The notes below the pieces were generated by a model. The model was not told the origin of the DNA and searched no databases. It was given only the letters and a program-made list of their open reading frames with translations. From positions 2,914,001 to 2,978,000 of the forward strand of contig NZ_AP024643.1 of the NCBI RefSeq assembly GCF_019977195.1: a DNA stretch of 64,000 bases. The letters run 5' to 3'. Position numbers and translations under genes: made by a program. Below, piece by piece: positions 27,530 to 36,462 of this stretch. Positions within the stretch are counted from its first letter, which is position 1. Every line of letters starts with the position of its first letter. Source of the stretch: Arthrobacter sp. StoSoilA2. Its GTDB lineage: Bacteria > Actinomycetota > Actinomycetes > Actinomycetales > Micrococcaceae.

Positions 27530-27616
27530 ACCGTCACGCTACGGCGATAGGGTTGGAAGTGGACAGAGTGTTCCGCGCCCGGCGAACACGGGCCGACGAC
27601 AAGGAGTTATTCCACC

Positions 27617-28279
27617 TTGACCTCCATCCCCTTGGCGGAAACCATCACCATTGAACCGGAGAAAATAGACTTCGTTTCGATCCTCATCACTTTAGGCGTG
27701 GGCCTGCTGGTGTGGATCGTGGCGCGGTTCATCATCCTGCGCATCACACGGCGGGTATCCGCCGGCAGCTCCTTCTTCAAGAAGCCCCACTTCAAATGGG
27801 TGCAACCGGCAATCCGCGCACTGGATCACGAACGCCGGTCACAGCGCGCCGAAACCATCGGCACTTTGCTGACAAGCCTCGTGAGCGTCGTGGTTGTGGT
27901 GATCGTGATCATCTACGTCCTCAAGTTCATGAACGTGGACGTCGCGCCCCTGCTGACAAGCGTGGGAATACTGGGTGTCGCTATCGGTTTCGGTGCACAG
28001 CAGCTGATCCGTGACTTCCTCGCCGGGATCTTCATCACCATCGAAGACCAGTACGGAATAGGCGATGTGATCGTTACCAGCGAAGTGATTGGTACCGTTG
28101 AATCAGTGGGCCTGCGCATTACGCGGGTCCGCGCTGAGGACGGAGCCATCTGGTATCTGCGAAACGGCGAAATCCTGCGCGTGGGCAACCGCTCGCAGGG
28201 AGACTACGTTCCGCTGGAGTCGCCGGAAACCGACGACAATGATGCTGCCCAGAAGGCTGAGGAGAAGGCCAGTGAGTGA
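27617..28279 (+). CDS. Small mechanosensitive ion channel (MscS family)
   Basis: This 220-residue channel protein has two to three membrane segments and the MscS pore and beta-domain signature (VGILGVAIGFGAQQLIRDF, then FITIEDQYGIGDVI). It is short, with a charged tail. The TTG start at 27617 has AAGGAG ten bases upstream. Its last eight bases overlap the start of the downstream globin gene, so the two are translationally coupled. Confidence 0.92.
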   Translation: MTSIPLAETITIEPEKIDFVSILITLGVGLLVWIVARFIILRITRRVSAGSSFFKKPHFKWVQPAIRALDHERRSQRAETIGTLLTSLVSVVVVVIVIIYVLKFMNVDVAPLLTSVGILGVAIGFGAQQLIRDFLAGIFITIEDQYGIGDVIVTSEVIGTVESVGLRITRVRAEDGAIWYLRNGEILRVGNRSQGDYVPLESPETDDNDAAQKAEEKASE

Positions 28280-28727
28280 AACGAACACCCAGGCTGGTCA
28301 GCGACGCCAGCTGATGCAGAACGATCCCTTCAGCCAGCCTGCCTACACGGACAGCTTTTATGCAGCCGTGGGCGGGCACGATACTTTCGTGAAGCTGATC
28401 GACGTCTTCTACGACGGCGTTGCGCAGGATCCGCTCCTGCGGCCCATGTACCCCGAAGAGGACTTGGAACCGGCCAAACGGCGCTTCCTCATGTTCCTGG
28501 AGCAGTATTGGGGCGGTCCCACTACTTACAGCGAGGAGCGCGGCCATCCGCGCCTGCGGATGCGCCACATGCCGTTCCGCGTCACGCCCGAAGCGAAGGA
28601 CCGCTGGCTCTTCCATATGCGGACAGCAGTGGACTCGCTGGGGTTGTCGCCTCTTCACGAGGGAACCCTTTGGGACTACATGGAACGCGCTGCCCTGACC
28701 ATGGTGAACAGCCCCTCGGCCGTCTGA
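28272..28727 (+). CDS. glbO: Group II truncated haemoglobin
   Basis: This 151-residue protein contains the 2-on-2 globin fold. It matches M. tuberculosis GlbO along YPEEDLEPAKRRFLMFLEQYWGGP and YSEERGHPRLRMRHMPF (proximal His in RMRHMPF), with the group II Trp in KDRWLF. GlbO binds oxygen and is linked to membrane respiration and peroxide handling. The GTG start at 28272, with GGAGAAGG upstream, overlaps the MscS stop by eight bases. It has an extra N-terminal 25 residues. Confidence 0.95.
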   Translation: MSETNTQAGQRRQLMQNDPFSQPAYTDSFYAAVGGHDTFVKLIDVFYDGVAQDPLLRPMYPEEDLEPAKRRFLMFLEQYWGGPTTYSEERGHPRLRMRHMPFRVTPEAKDRWLFHMRTAVDSLGLSPLHEGTLWDYMERAALTMVNSPSAV

Positions 28728-28739
28728 GTTCGGCTGGGC

Positions 28740-29411
28740 CTAGAACCCCGGACCCAAGCCTGCGCCCGTACGAACCAGTACATGGCCACGAGGACCACTT
28801 AAGCGGAACCAGCGTCCATTGCGGAACAACTGCTGCTCGCCCCCGCCCAGGAATCCCAGGGCGAAGGCAGCAAAGGCTGCACCCGCAGGCAGGTCACTGA
28901 GTCCGGGGAGTTCCCTTCCCCACACGGCGGCCCGGGCCGTATTCACAACGGCAGCGCCAGCGGCAGTGGGCACAACGCCAGCCACCTCGGCAATGCCGGC
29001 TTCCGCGGCTGACTTCAGATCGGCGTCGAGCACCGTCCCCAGGACTGCCCAACCGCTCCTGGGCGCGCCGACGCCGGCCCATGACTCCGAAACCGTCGAC
29101 GGCGGAATGGGCAACTCGACGTCGTCGGCACCCGAGCGGGCAAGACGGTCCATGACGGAGGAGAGCGTCACAGTGACATCGGCTTGGGCAGGTTCTGCAA
29201 GCGCCATGGTCCGTAACCCAAGGATTGTGGGAGTTGATTCACCCAGAATGCGTGGCCTGAGTACACACACGTACGCGGCCAATACCTGGCCTGCGGCCTG
29301 CAGGCGGATGGCGCCGTCATCGATGCTCTTGGCACGCGTGACGTAGGTCCGCAGGTCAACGAGGTCGCGGGGATCGGCAAAGCGGAAGGACTGAGTCAAG
29401 AGGTCTGTCAC
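28740..29411 (-). CDS. Conserved hypothetical protein, about 223 residues
   Basis: I do not recognise a named family. The 223-residue protein is Ala-rich, soluble at the N-terminus (helices with RDLVDLRTYVTRAKSIDDGAIRLQ), then has Ala/Gly-rich segments and an Arg-rich end with GGGEQQLFRNGRWFRLSG. The GTG at 29411 is supported by TAGAGT seven bases upstream (leaderless). It diverges from tesB and converges on glbO. The longer in-frame ORF to 30005 runs antisense to tesB and is spurious. Confidence 0.65.
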   Translation of the reverse strand: MTDLLTQSFRFADPRDLVDLRTYVTRAKSIDDGAIRLQAAGQVLAAYVCVLRPRILGESTPTILGLRTMALAEPAQADVTVTLSSVMDRLARSGADDVELPIPPSTVSESWAGVGAPRSGWAVLGTVLDADLKSAAEAGIAEVAGVVPTAAGAAVVNTARAAVWGRELPGLSDLPAGAAFAAFALGFLGGGEQQLFRNGRWFRLSGPRGHVLVRTGAGLGPGF

Positions 29412-29474
29412 AGCATCGACTCTACCGGCATGTCCGCGGTTGAGAGGGGTCCGGGCGCCGTCTAGAGTCGAACC

Positions 29475-30380
29475 ATGACAGACACGAACGCCGGCCTCAA
29501 GGTTGAGGCACCCGCAGAAGATCCGACGGAAGTCCTCATTGGCCTGTTGGACCTTGGTGACTTCGACGGAGCCCGGACCAATGAGGACATTTTCCTTGGA
29601 CCTTCCCAAAAACAGCCCCGGCATCGTGTCTTCGGCGGCCAGGTCCTGGCCCAATCCATGATGGCTGGCATGCGAACCGTGGAACCTGACCGGGTGGCGC
29701 ACTCCATGCACGGCTATTTCCTGCGGCCCGGCGACGCCAATAAGCCCATCACGTTCGGTGTGGAACGGCTGCGTGACGGTCGGTCCTTCTCGGCACGGCG
29801 CGTTCATGCTTATCAGGACGGTGTGCCGATCCTTTCCATGATTGCCTCGTTCCAGGTTGAAGATGAAGGCCTGGATCATCAAGCGACAATGCCCGAAGGC
29901 ATGCCGGACCCCGAGTCGTTGCCCAGTACGGCCGAGTTGCTGGCTCAATTCGACCACCCTTTGGCACGGCATATGTCCTCGGAGCGGCCGTTCGACGTCC
30001 GTCACATCGACCCCGCACTTTACGTGTCACCGCCAAGCGAGCACGTGGCCACCAACGCCGTCTGGATGAAGACGATGGGCCCCTTGCCCGACGACCCCAA
30101 ACTACACCTGGCCGCCTTGGCGTACGCCAGCGACTACACCCTGTTGGAACCCATCCTCCGCAAACACGGCCTCGCTTGGATGATACCGGGCATGAGCGTC
30201 GCCAGCCTCGATCACGCCATGTGGTGGCACCGGCCGGTCCGGGTGGACGAGTGGATGCTGTACGTTCAGGAGTCCCCCAGCGCGCAAGGGGCCCGCGGCT
30301 TGGCTACCGGGCGGATATTCAACCGCGAAGGCCTGCACGTTGCGACCGTGGCACAGGAGGGCATGGTCAGGATTCCATAG
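29475..30380 (+). CDS. tesB: Acyl-CoA thioesterase II
   Basis: This 301-residue double hot-dog enzyme hydrolyses acyl-CoA to free acid and CoA. Family segments are RVFGGQVLAQSMMAG, HSMHGYFLRPGD, RDGRSFSARRVHAYQ, SLDHAMWWHRP and SAQGARGLATGRIF, which include the TesB catalytic Asp/Thr/Gln neighbourhood. TAGAGT lies six bases before the ATG, implying a leaderless mRNA. A clear terminator follows. Confidence 0.95.
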   Translation: MTDTNAGLKVEAPAEDPTEVLIGLLDLGDFDGARTNEDIFLGPSQKQPRHRVFGGQVLAQSMMAGMRTVEPDRVAHSMHGYFLRPGDANKPITFGVERLRDGRSFSARRVHAYQDGVPILSMIASFQVEDEGLDHQATMPEGMPDPESLPSTAELLAQFDHPLARHMSSERPFDVRHIDPALYVSPPSEHVATNAVWMKTMGPLPDDPKLHLAALAYASDYTLLEPILRKHGLAWMIPGMSVASLDHAMWWHRPVRVDEWMLYVQESPSAQGARGLATGRIFNREGLHVATVAQEGMVRIP

Positions 30381-30382
30381 CA

Positions 30383-30418
30383 ATGAGGCCGGTCCCTGTT
30401 GGGACCGGCCTCATTTTC
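30383..30418. terminator. Terminator between tesB and ettA
   Basis: Perfect 14-base arms ATGAGGCCGGTCCC and complement with loop TGTT end in CATTTTC and lie between the convergent tesB and ettA stops. Confidence 0.85.
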
Positions 30419-30434
30419 TGCCTGTGACGACCCG

Positions 30435-32117
30435 TTAGTCGCGGGTCAGACGGCGGTGCGTCACACGGTGCGGCTTGGCCGCATCAGCGCCGAGGCGCTC
30501 CACCTTGTTCTCCTCATAGGAGTCGAAGTTACCTTCGAACCAGTACCACTTGGACGGGTTCTCGTCGTCACCTTCATAGGCGAGGATGTGGGTTGCTACC
30601 CTGTCCAGGAACCAACGGTCGTGGGAGACCACCACGGCACAGCCCGGGAACTCGAGCAGGGCATTTTCCAGGCTGCTCAGGGTTTCGACGTCGAGGTCGT
30701 TGGTTGGCTCGTCGAGGAGCAAAAGGTTGCCACCCTGCTTAAGCGTCAACGCAAGGTTAAGACGGTTACGCTCACCACCGGAGAGGACGCCAGCCTTCTT
30801 TTGCTGGTCCGGGCCCTTGAAGCCGAAGGCCGAAACGTAGGCACGCGAAGGCATTTCCACCTGGCCGACCTGGATGTAGTCATGGCCTTCGGAAACAACT
30901 TCCCAGAGAGACTTATTGGGATCGATGCCGCCACGGGACTGGTCCACGTAGGAGATCTTTACGGACTCGCCGATCTTGAGCTCACCGTCATCCAGGGGCT
31001 CCATGCCGACGATGGTCTTGAACAAGGTGGACTTACCCACACCGTTGGGTCCAATAACGCCAACGATGCCGTTGCGGGGCAACGAGAAGGAGAGGTCTTC
31101 GATCAGGACGCGGTCGTCGAACCCCTTCTTCAGGTTCTTGGCCTCGATCACTACCGAGCCCAGGCGCGGACCCGGCGGAATCTGGATCTCTTCGAAGTCC
31201 AACTTGCGGGTGCGCTCGGCCTCCGCAGCCATTTCTTCATAGCGGGCCAAACGGGCCTTGGACTTGGTCTGGCGGCCCTTGGCATTGGAGCGCACCCATT
31301 CAAGTTCTTCGGTGAGGCGCTTGGACAGCTTTGCGTCCTTCTTGCCCTGGACCTCAAGGCGGGCCTTCTTCTTCTCCAGGTAGGTGGAGTAGTTACCCTC
31401 GTACGGGTAGAGGTGGCCGCGGTCGACTTCTGCGATCCACTCAGCCACGTGGTCCAGGAAGTAGCGGTCGTGGGTCACGGCAAGGACCGCACCGGGGTAC
31501 TGGGAGAGGTGCTGCTCGAGCCAAAGGACGCTCTCGGCGTCCAAGTGGTTGGTGGGCTCGTCAAGGAGCAGGAGGTCCGGCTTCTGGAGGAGAAGCTTGC
31601 ACAGCGCTACGCGGCGGCGTTCACCACCAGAGAGGACCGTGACATCGGAATCAGCGGGCGGGCAGCGCAATGCGTCCATGGCCTGCTCGAGCTGGGAATC
31701 GATATCCCAGGCATCGGCAGCGTCAATGGCTTCCTGCAGCTTTCCCATCTCATCCAGGAGAGTGTCGTAGTCCGCATCCGGGTTCGCCATCTCTTCGGAG
31801 ATCTCGTTGAAACGCTGGATCTTGCCGTAGATCTCGCCAACGCCTTCCTGGACGTTGCCAAGGACGGTCTTTTCCTCATTCAGCGGCGGTTCCTGCAAGA
31901 GGATGCCCACGGTGTAACCGGGGCTCAGGCGGGCCTCGCCGTTTGAAGGGGTGTCCAGCCCGGCCATGATCTTCAGGATGGTGGACTTGCCAGCACCGTT
32001 CGGGCCCACGACGCCAATCTTTGCGCCAGGGTAGAACGACATGCTGACATCGTCCAAAATAAGTTTGTCGCCAACGGCCTTGCGAGCCTTGGTCATCGTG
32101 TAAATGAATTCCGCCAT
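30435..32117 (-). CDS. ettA: Energy-dependent translational throttle protein EttA (ABC-F)
   Basis: This 560-residue soluble ABC-F ATPase binds the ribosomal E site and gates entry into elongation according to the ATP/ADP ratio. Two ATP-binding cassettes are visible, with Walker A GPNGAGKST and GPNGVGKST, signatures LSGGERRRVALCKLL and LSGGERNRLNLAL, and the linker with arm region between. I use the ATG at 32117 (MAEFIYTMTKARK), with TAGATT seven bases upstream. The earlier in-frame start at 32153 is not supported. Confidence 0.96.
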   Translation of the reverse strand: MAEFIYTMTKARKAVGDKLILDDVSMSFYPGAKIGVVGPNGAGKSTILKIMAGLDTPSNGEARLSPGYTVGILLQEPPLNEEKTVLGNVQEGVGEIYGKIQRFNEISEEMANPDADYDTLLDEMGKLQEAIDAADAWDIDSQLEQAMDALRCPPADSDVTVLSGGERRRVALCKLLLQKPDLLLLDEPTNHLDAESVLWLEQHLSQYPGAVLAVTHDRYFLDHVAEWIAEVDRGHLYPYEGNYSTYLEKKKARLEVQGKKDAKLSKRLTEELEWVRSNAKGRQTKSKARLARYEEMAAEAERTRKLDFEEIQIPPGPRLGSVVIEAKNLKKGFDDRVLIEDLSFSLPRNGIVGVIGPNGVGKSTLFKTIVGMEPLDDGELKIGESVKISYVDQSRGGIDPNKSLWEVVSEGHDYIQVGQVEMPSRAYVSAFGFKGPDQQKKAGVLSGGERNRLNLALTLKQGGNLLLLDEPTNDLDVETLSSLENALLEFPGCAVVVSHDRWFLDRVATHILAYEGDDENPSKWYWFEGNFDSYEENKVERLGADAAKPHRVTHRRLTRD

Positions 32118-32196
32118 GCCCTTAAATCTAGTGGGTAGGCGGACAGATCTCACATTCGGTGTTGTCGAACACTGCCCTCAGCTCCAGGCAGTGCTG

Positions 32197-32694
32197 CTAG
32201 CGAACGCTGCCCACGAAGCATTTCCCCGTGGCAAGTACTGGCAGCACGCTCATCACGACGCCTCCGTCCCGGATCTGGCCCATGACACAACTATCGCCTG
32301 CCAGCGCCGCAGCTTCCAACGCATCGACATCAAGACCTGTGGGCGTCCGGCTGACGGACACTTCCACGTTGGCTTTGGGAATGCCTGCCGAAACCAAGGC
32401 TGCCCGAACGGATTCCGTATCCGGCTTGGGGCTGGCGGCCACGATCTTTTTCAGCGTTGCCTCCACAGTCGTGCTCGTGGCCACTACAGCAGGGTCCATA
32501 CTCGTTCCGCTACCGGGCTGTTGCGCGGCCGGACTTGAAGAGGTGATGCCGGCCATGGGCCTTTCGGGCGACGGCGCGGTACATGCTGACAGTGCCAGCG
32601 CAGCAATAATGACCAGAAAGGTCCCGACAGCCTTACCGTTCAGCTGAAAGTTGCTTTCACGGCCCGGCTGCTCCACCCTTGTTCCCCTGCTCAT
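32197..32694 (-). CDS. DUF6993-like lipoprotein
   Basis: This 165-residue protein has a lipoprotein signal (hydrophobic stretch then LALSAC, with the modified Cys at about residue 38), a Ser/Pro/Ala-rich linker, and a C-terminal domain of about 90 residues with TLKKIVAASPKPDTESVRAAL and two Cys (DSCVMGQ and GKCFVG) that may form a disulfide. The family resembles the DUF6993 lipoproteins of Micrococcales. An adjacent upstream GTG at 32697 is possible. Role unknown. Confidence 0.75.
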   Translation of the reverse strand: MSRGTRVEQPGRESNFQLNGKAVGTFLVIIAALALSACTAPSPERPMAGITSSSPAAQQPGSGTSMDPAVVATSTTVEATLKKIVAASPKPDTESVRAALVSAGIPKANVEVSVSRTPTGLDVDALEAAALAGDSCVMGQIRDGGVVMSVLPVLATGKCFVGSVR

Positions 32695-32791
32695 CACATA
32701 GCCATTCTGCCATTCCCATGGACGTCCCGCGGGCGTAGCGTGGGCCAGGTGGTGGCGCGCCGGAATCGGCGGCCGCGGGAAGGAGAAGCCC

Positions 32792-33244
32792 ATGGAAGCA
32801 AATATCCCCAACGCCGAGGCGTCGATCACCGTAGCGGTCCCGCGCGAGCAGGTATGGGAGGCCCTGACGGATCCTGGCCTCATCAAGGAATACTTCCTCG
32901 GAACCAATGTCGAAACGACCTGGCGGGTAGAGGATCCCATCACCTACTCCGGCGAGTACAACGGCAAGGCATACGAGGACAAGGGCACCATCCTGGCCTT
33001 CGAACCCTTGCAGCTCCTGAAAACCACGCACTACAGTCCTTCATCGGGACTTCCCGATTCCCCCGAAAACTACCACACGGTGGAATATCGCCTGGCCGAT
33101 GCGGACGAAGGAACATCCGTAACCATTACGCAAGGCAACAACAAGAGCGAAGAAGAAGTGGAGCATTCCGCAGCGACGTGGCGCATTGTTCTTCAGAATC
33201 TCAAGGAATTTCTCGAGTCACAGCCCAACGAGCCACGCAGTTAA
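32792..33244 (+). CDS. SRPBCC / AHSA1-like domain protein
   Basis: This 150-residue protein shows the START-type AHSA1 fold, with ITVAVPREQVWEALTDPGLIKEYF at the start and a C-terminal helix (TWRIVLQNLKEFL). Such proteins bind hydrophobic ligands; the ligand is unknown. The ATG at 32792 has GAAGGAGA upstream. A terminator and tRNA-Arg follow. Confidence 0.9.
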   Translation: MEANIPNAEASITVAVPREQVWEALTDPGLIKEYFLGTNVETTWRVEDPITYSGEYNGKAYEDKGTILAFEPLQLLKTTHYSPSSGLPDSPENYHTVEYRLADADEGTSVTITQGNNKSEEEVEHSAATWRIVLQNLKEFLESQPNEPRS

Positions 33245-33250
33245 AGAATC

Positions 33251-33287
33251 AATCCCCCGGAACCCTGCAGGTTCCGGGGGATTTCTT
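33251..33287 (+). terminator. Terminator between the SRPBCC gene and tRNA-Arg
   Basis: Arms AATCCCCCGGAAC (33251-33263) and complement (33271-33283) around CCTGCAG are followed by TCTT. Confidence 0.75.
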
Positions 33288-33288
33288 G

Positions 33289-33361
33289 TGCCCCAGGAGG
33301 GAATCGAACCCCCGACCGGCGGATTAGAAGGCCGCTGCTCTATCCCCTGAGCTACTGGGGC
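33289..33361 (-). tRNA. tRNA-Arg (TCT)
   Basis: The 73-base minus-strand gene has acceptor GCCCCAG/CTGGGGC with discriminator A, anticodon TCT in CCTTCTAATCC, and T-arm GGTTCGATTCC. No CCA is encoded. Confidence 0.97.
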
Positions 33362-33581
33362 GCACAAGCGCCAATACAAGCCTAAGCCGCTGGCGCCACA
33401 AAGAGTTTACAGTGCATTCGGACCGCGGCCTGCCAGCCCACGCCCACCGACACTTTTCCTCCACAACAACCTTACGAGCCGGACTTATTCACATAGGCCA
33501 AGACCGTACTCCCCTGCCTGGTTTGCATGGATGAGGCTAAGAGGGCCGGACGGGCACTTTCCTATATCGAGAAGGACCACC

Positions 33582-34139
33582 ATGAACGACACCATTACTC
33601 TTCGCGGCTTTGTAGCCTCGGAAGTCAAGAGCTCCACCACTACACGCGGAACGTCCACTGCTTCATTTCGCCTTGGGACAACTGAACGGCGCTACGACCG
33701 CACCAGCAATACATGGGTGGACGGCAACACCAACTGGTACACGGTGCAATCCTTTCGCTACTTGGCCGGGCACGTCGGCTGCAGTGTGAAGAAGGGGCAA
33801 CGCGTCATCGTCATCGGAAAGCTACGCCTGAGGCAGTGGGAACACGAGGGCAGGATCTACCACGTGGCAGAAATCGACGCAGAATCGGTCGGGCACGATC
33901 TCATGTGGGGTTCTGCGAACTTCACCCGGATGAACGGGACGTCGGCTTCCGCTGACTCGAACCCGTCCGGCGAGGCAGCCGGGAAGCCTGGAGATCCGGG
34001 GATTGAGTGGGAGGCCGGCGACAACGAACAAGCGCCCCCGGAGGACGAGACGGAAACCGTCGACGTCGATGATCCTGACGGTGCCGGTCCGATGGTGGTA
34101 AACACCACTACAGGTGAGTTGGTGGGTGCCGGGGCTTGA
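33582..34139 (+). CDS. ssb: Single-stranded DNA-binding protein
   Basis: This 185-residue SSB has the OB-fold in residues 1-110 (ITLRGFVASEVK, NWYTVQSFRYLAGHV, GQRVIVIGKLRLRQWE) and an acidic, disordered C-terminal half. The C-terminus is TTGELVGAGA rather than the DDDIPF tip that recruits partner proteins, so this looks like an accessory SSB and not the replicative one. The ATG has GAAGGACC upstream. Confidence 0.92.
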   Translation: MNDTITLRGFVASEVKSSTTTRGTSTASFRLGTTERRYDRTSNTWVDGNTNWYTVQSFRYLAGHVGCSVKKGQRVIVIGKLRLRQWEHEGRIYHVAEIDAESVGHDLMWGSANFTRMNGTSASADSNPSGEAAGKPGDPGIEWEAGDNEQAPPEDETETVDVDDPDGAGPMVVNTTTGELVGAGA

Positions 34140-34205
34140 ACTTCGCATCGGGGAACGCGATGAAACTGGTGGGACCAGCCCCGCACTGGAGAATATTCTG
34201 GGTCC

Positions 34206-34805
34206 ATGGCATTCGACGCAGCAGCTCCCCGGTTGGAGACAGCTCCGGCATCCTGGGAGGCCGTGGAGGAATTGTTCGGGGTCAAGGGCGAGCCGTCCCG
34301 GTGCTGGTGCCGCTGGTTCGCGCTCCCCGGCAAGGAGTTCAGGTCTGCGGCACCCAGCGAACTCAAGGAACTCCTGCGGGCACGTTTCAACGAGGATCCT
34401 GAGCCGGGGGTGCTGGCATTCCGGGGTGGTCAGGCGGTGGGCTGGTGCGCTGTGGAACCGCGGGCAAACTATCCCCGCATAGAACGGTCGCAGCTTCTTC
34501 GGGCGGCAGACCTCCCGCCCGTTGACGTTGGGACCCTTTGGTCGGTGAGCTGCTTTGTGGTTTCACCGAGCCATCGGCGCTCAGGTGTTGCAGCGACGTT
34601 ACTCCGGGCAGCCGTTGACCACGCATTCAATAACGGGGCTACGACCCTTGAAGCATACCCCGTCGATACCAGCCTTCGTCCAAAGGCCGGGCCGTCCGAC
34701 TTGTATCACGGCACAGTTTCGCTGTTCATTGAAGGCGGGTTCTCGGTGGTTTCAACTCCCCTTCCCGGGCGCGCCGTGGTTCGCCTCCACGGGCAGCCCG
34801 CTTAG
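34206..34805 (+). CDS. GNAT family N-acetyltransferase
   Basis: This 199-residue acetyltransferase has the acetyl-CoA motif in VSCFVVSPSHRRSGVAATLLRAAVDHAF (about residues 116-143) and a C-terminal SLFIEGGFSVV segment. The N-terminal CWCRWFALPGKEF motif is typical of a group seen in actinobacteria. The substrate is unknown. TATTCT lies six bases before the ATG, suggesting a leaderless mRNA. It is 66 bases downstream of ssb. Confidence 0.88.
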   Translation: MAFDAAAPRLETAPASWEAVEELFGVKGEPSRCWCRWFALPGKEFRSAAPSELKELLRARFNEDPEPGVLAFRGGQAVGWCAVEPRANYPRIERSQLLRAADLPPVDVGTLWSVSCFVVSPSHRRSGVAATLLRAAVDHAFNNGATTLEAYPVDTSLRPKAGPSDLYHGTVSLFIEGGFSVVSTPLPGRAVVRLHGQPA

Positions 34806-34824
34806 CCAGCTGTCATCGCGGCAG

Positions 34825-35592
34825 CTACGGCAGCGTGAGGATCATTGGTCCATCAGCTGTGACAGCGACGGTGTGCTCACTATGGGCGGCCTTGTTTCCG
34901 CTGGCTGAACGCAGAGTCCACTCGTCTTCATCATGATAGTAGTCATCCTTGCCGCCCAGGATGAGCATTGGTTCGATGGCAATGACCAACCCCTCTTGAA
35001 GTTTGATACCCCTGCCCGGTCTGCCGATGTTGGGGACGGGCGGCTCGGCGTGCATTGTCCGGCCGATACCGTGGCCGCCATGATCGGCCAATAATCCGTA
35101 TCCAGCACGCTTGGCCTCGCCGCCTATCGCATAGGCGAGGTCGCCCATCTTGTTGCCCCCACGGGCAGCTTCGATACCCCGGGCGAGTGCAGCGTCCGTT
35201 GCATCGATCAGCGCCTGGTCCACCGGATCTGCCGTCCCCACGATGAAGCTGATGGCAGCATCTCCACACCAGCCTTCAAGGAAGGCACCGCAATCCACAC
35301 TGAGGAGGTCCCCGTCCTGGAGGACGTAGCCATTTGGGATTCCATGCACCACCGCGTCATTGACACTGGCACAGATCACCCCGGGAAACGGGACAGCTGC
35401 CCACCGGGGGTGGTAATCAAGGAAGGCCGGCTTGGCCCCGGCGTCGGAAATCAGGCTGCTGGCAACCTCATCCAATTCCTTGAGGGAAACACCTACGTCA
35501 GCATGCTCCTTGACCGCCGCCAAGGCGTTGGCCACCACCCTCCCGGCCTCGCGCATCATCGAGACCTGATCCGGTGTCTTCACCATGGACAT
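34825..35592 (-). CDS. map: Methionine aminopeptidase, type I
   Basis: This 255-residue metalloprotease removes the initiator Met. Metal ligands are visible in NDAVVHGIPNGYVLQDGDLLSVDCG, WCGDAAISFIVG, GHGIGRTMHAEP and VIAIEPML. The ATG at 35592 has GTGGAGGAAA upstream. It may be one of two or more map genes; the other locus (near secY in most actinobacteria) is not in the window. Confidence 0.96.
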   Translation of the reverse strand: MSMVKTPDQVSMMREAGRVVANALAAVKEHADVGVSLKELDEVASSLISDAGAKPAFLDYHPRWAAVPFPGVICASVNDAVVHGIPNGYVLQDGDLLSVDCGAFLEGWCGDAAISFIVGTADPVDQALIDATDAALARGIEAARGGNKMGDLAYAIGGEAKRAGYGLLADHGGHGIGRTMHAEPPVPNIGRPGRGIKLQEGLVIAIEPMLILGGKDDYYHDEDEWTLRSASGNKAAHSEHTVAVTADGPMILTLP

Positions 35593-35762
35593 GGGTTTCC
35601 TCCACTAATGCCGGGCGGGATGGTTCACTGCTGGGGGGTCATCGTGGGGCCGGCTGGCTCTTGGTCCCACTCTACGTGGGGCAGCTCGTCTGCATAGGGT
35701 GGAGAGCAAAGTGGACTTCCGGGTTGGATACTTCCCAGAACGCGCGGTCATACAGTTGAGGA

Positions 35763-36449
35763 ATGGAGAACAAGGACCTGCTTGAGGCCATCCGCTCAAA
35801 GCTTCGAACCGCCGGGGATGCTGAGCGTGCCCGGGGAGCCCAGGCGTATATGAAGTCGGACATGCCGTCGTGGGGTATCCGGGTGCCTGAGGTGCGCAGG
35901 ATCGCCAAGGCTGCCGCCAAGCAGTTTCCCATCTCTTCACCCGTCAGCCTGCGCGAGGCCGTCCGTGATTTGTGGCGGAATGCCCAAGCCCGCGAAGAAC
36001 GGTATGCAGCCATTGAATTGACAGGCTTGCCGATGGTCAAGGAAGACCTTGCCATGCTTCCCGTCTATGAGGAAATAATCCGCACCGGCGCCTGGTGGGA
36101 CCTTGTCGACGGAGTGGCCCATCGTCTCTGTGCCCTCCTCCTTGCCCATAGGTCCACCATGACGCCGCTTTTGCTGCAGTGGTCCACGGACGAGGATATG
36201 TGGATCCGGAGGGCGTCCATCACTGCTCAATTGGCGGCCAAGACGCGGACGGACCCTGGACTGCTGGCGGCTGTTATTAAGCCCAACCTTGCCGACAAAG
36301 AGTTCTTCATCCGCAAGGCCATCGGCTGGGCCTTGCGGGAGTACAGCAAGACGAACCCCGAGTGGGTCAGGGCATTCGCCGCAGAGAATGCCCCGGCCCT
36401 CAGCCCGCTCTCCACACGCGAGGCAGTACGGCTTCTACCCTCTCCTTGA
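35763..36449 (+). CDS. DNA alkylation repair protein (AlkD-like)
   Basis: This 228-residue all-helical HEAT-like protein matches the DNA alkylation repair family. It shows WGIRVPEVRRIAKAA near residue 36, ELTGLPM at about 80, and the WWDLVDGVAHR segment that carries the catalytic region. It would remove N3- or N7-alkylated purines. TACAGT lies six bases before the ATG. It is the third DNA-repair glycosylase-type gene in this 64-kb window. Confidence 0.9.
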   Translation: MENKDLLEAIRSKLRTAGDAERARGAQAYMKSDMPSWGIRVPEVRRIAKAAAKQFPISSPVSLREAVRDLWRNAQAREERYAAIELTGLPMVKEDLAMLPVYEEIIRTGAWWDLVDGVAHRLCALLLAHRSTMTPLLLQWSTDEDMWIRRASITAQLAAKTRTDPGLLAAVIKPNLADKEFFIRKAIGWALREYSKTNPEWVRAFAAENAPALSPLSTREAVRLLPSP

Positions 36450-36462
36450 GCGCCGCGCAATC

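Noticed and set aside
28740..30005. 421-residue leftward frame including tesB antisense
   Set aside because: Only the part up to 29411 is likely a gene; the N-terminal half is antisense to tesB.
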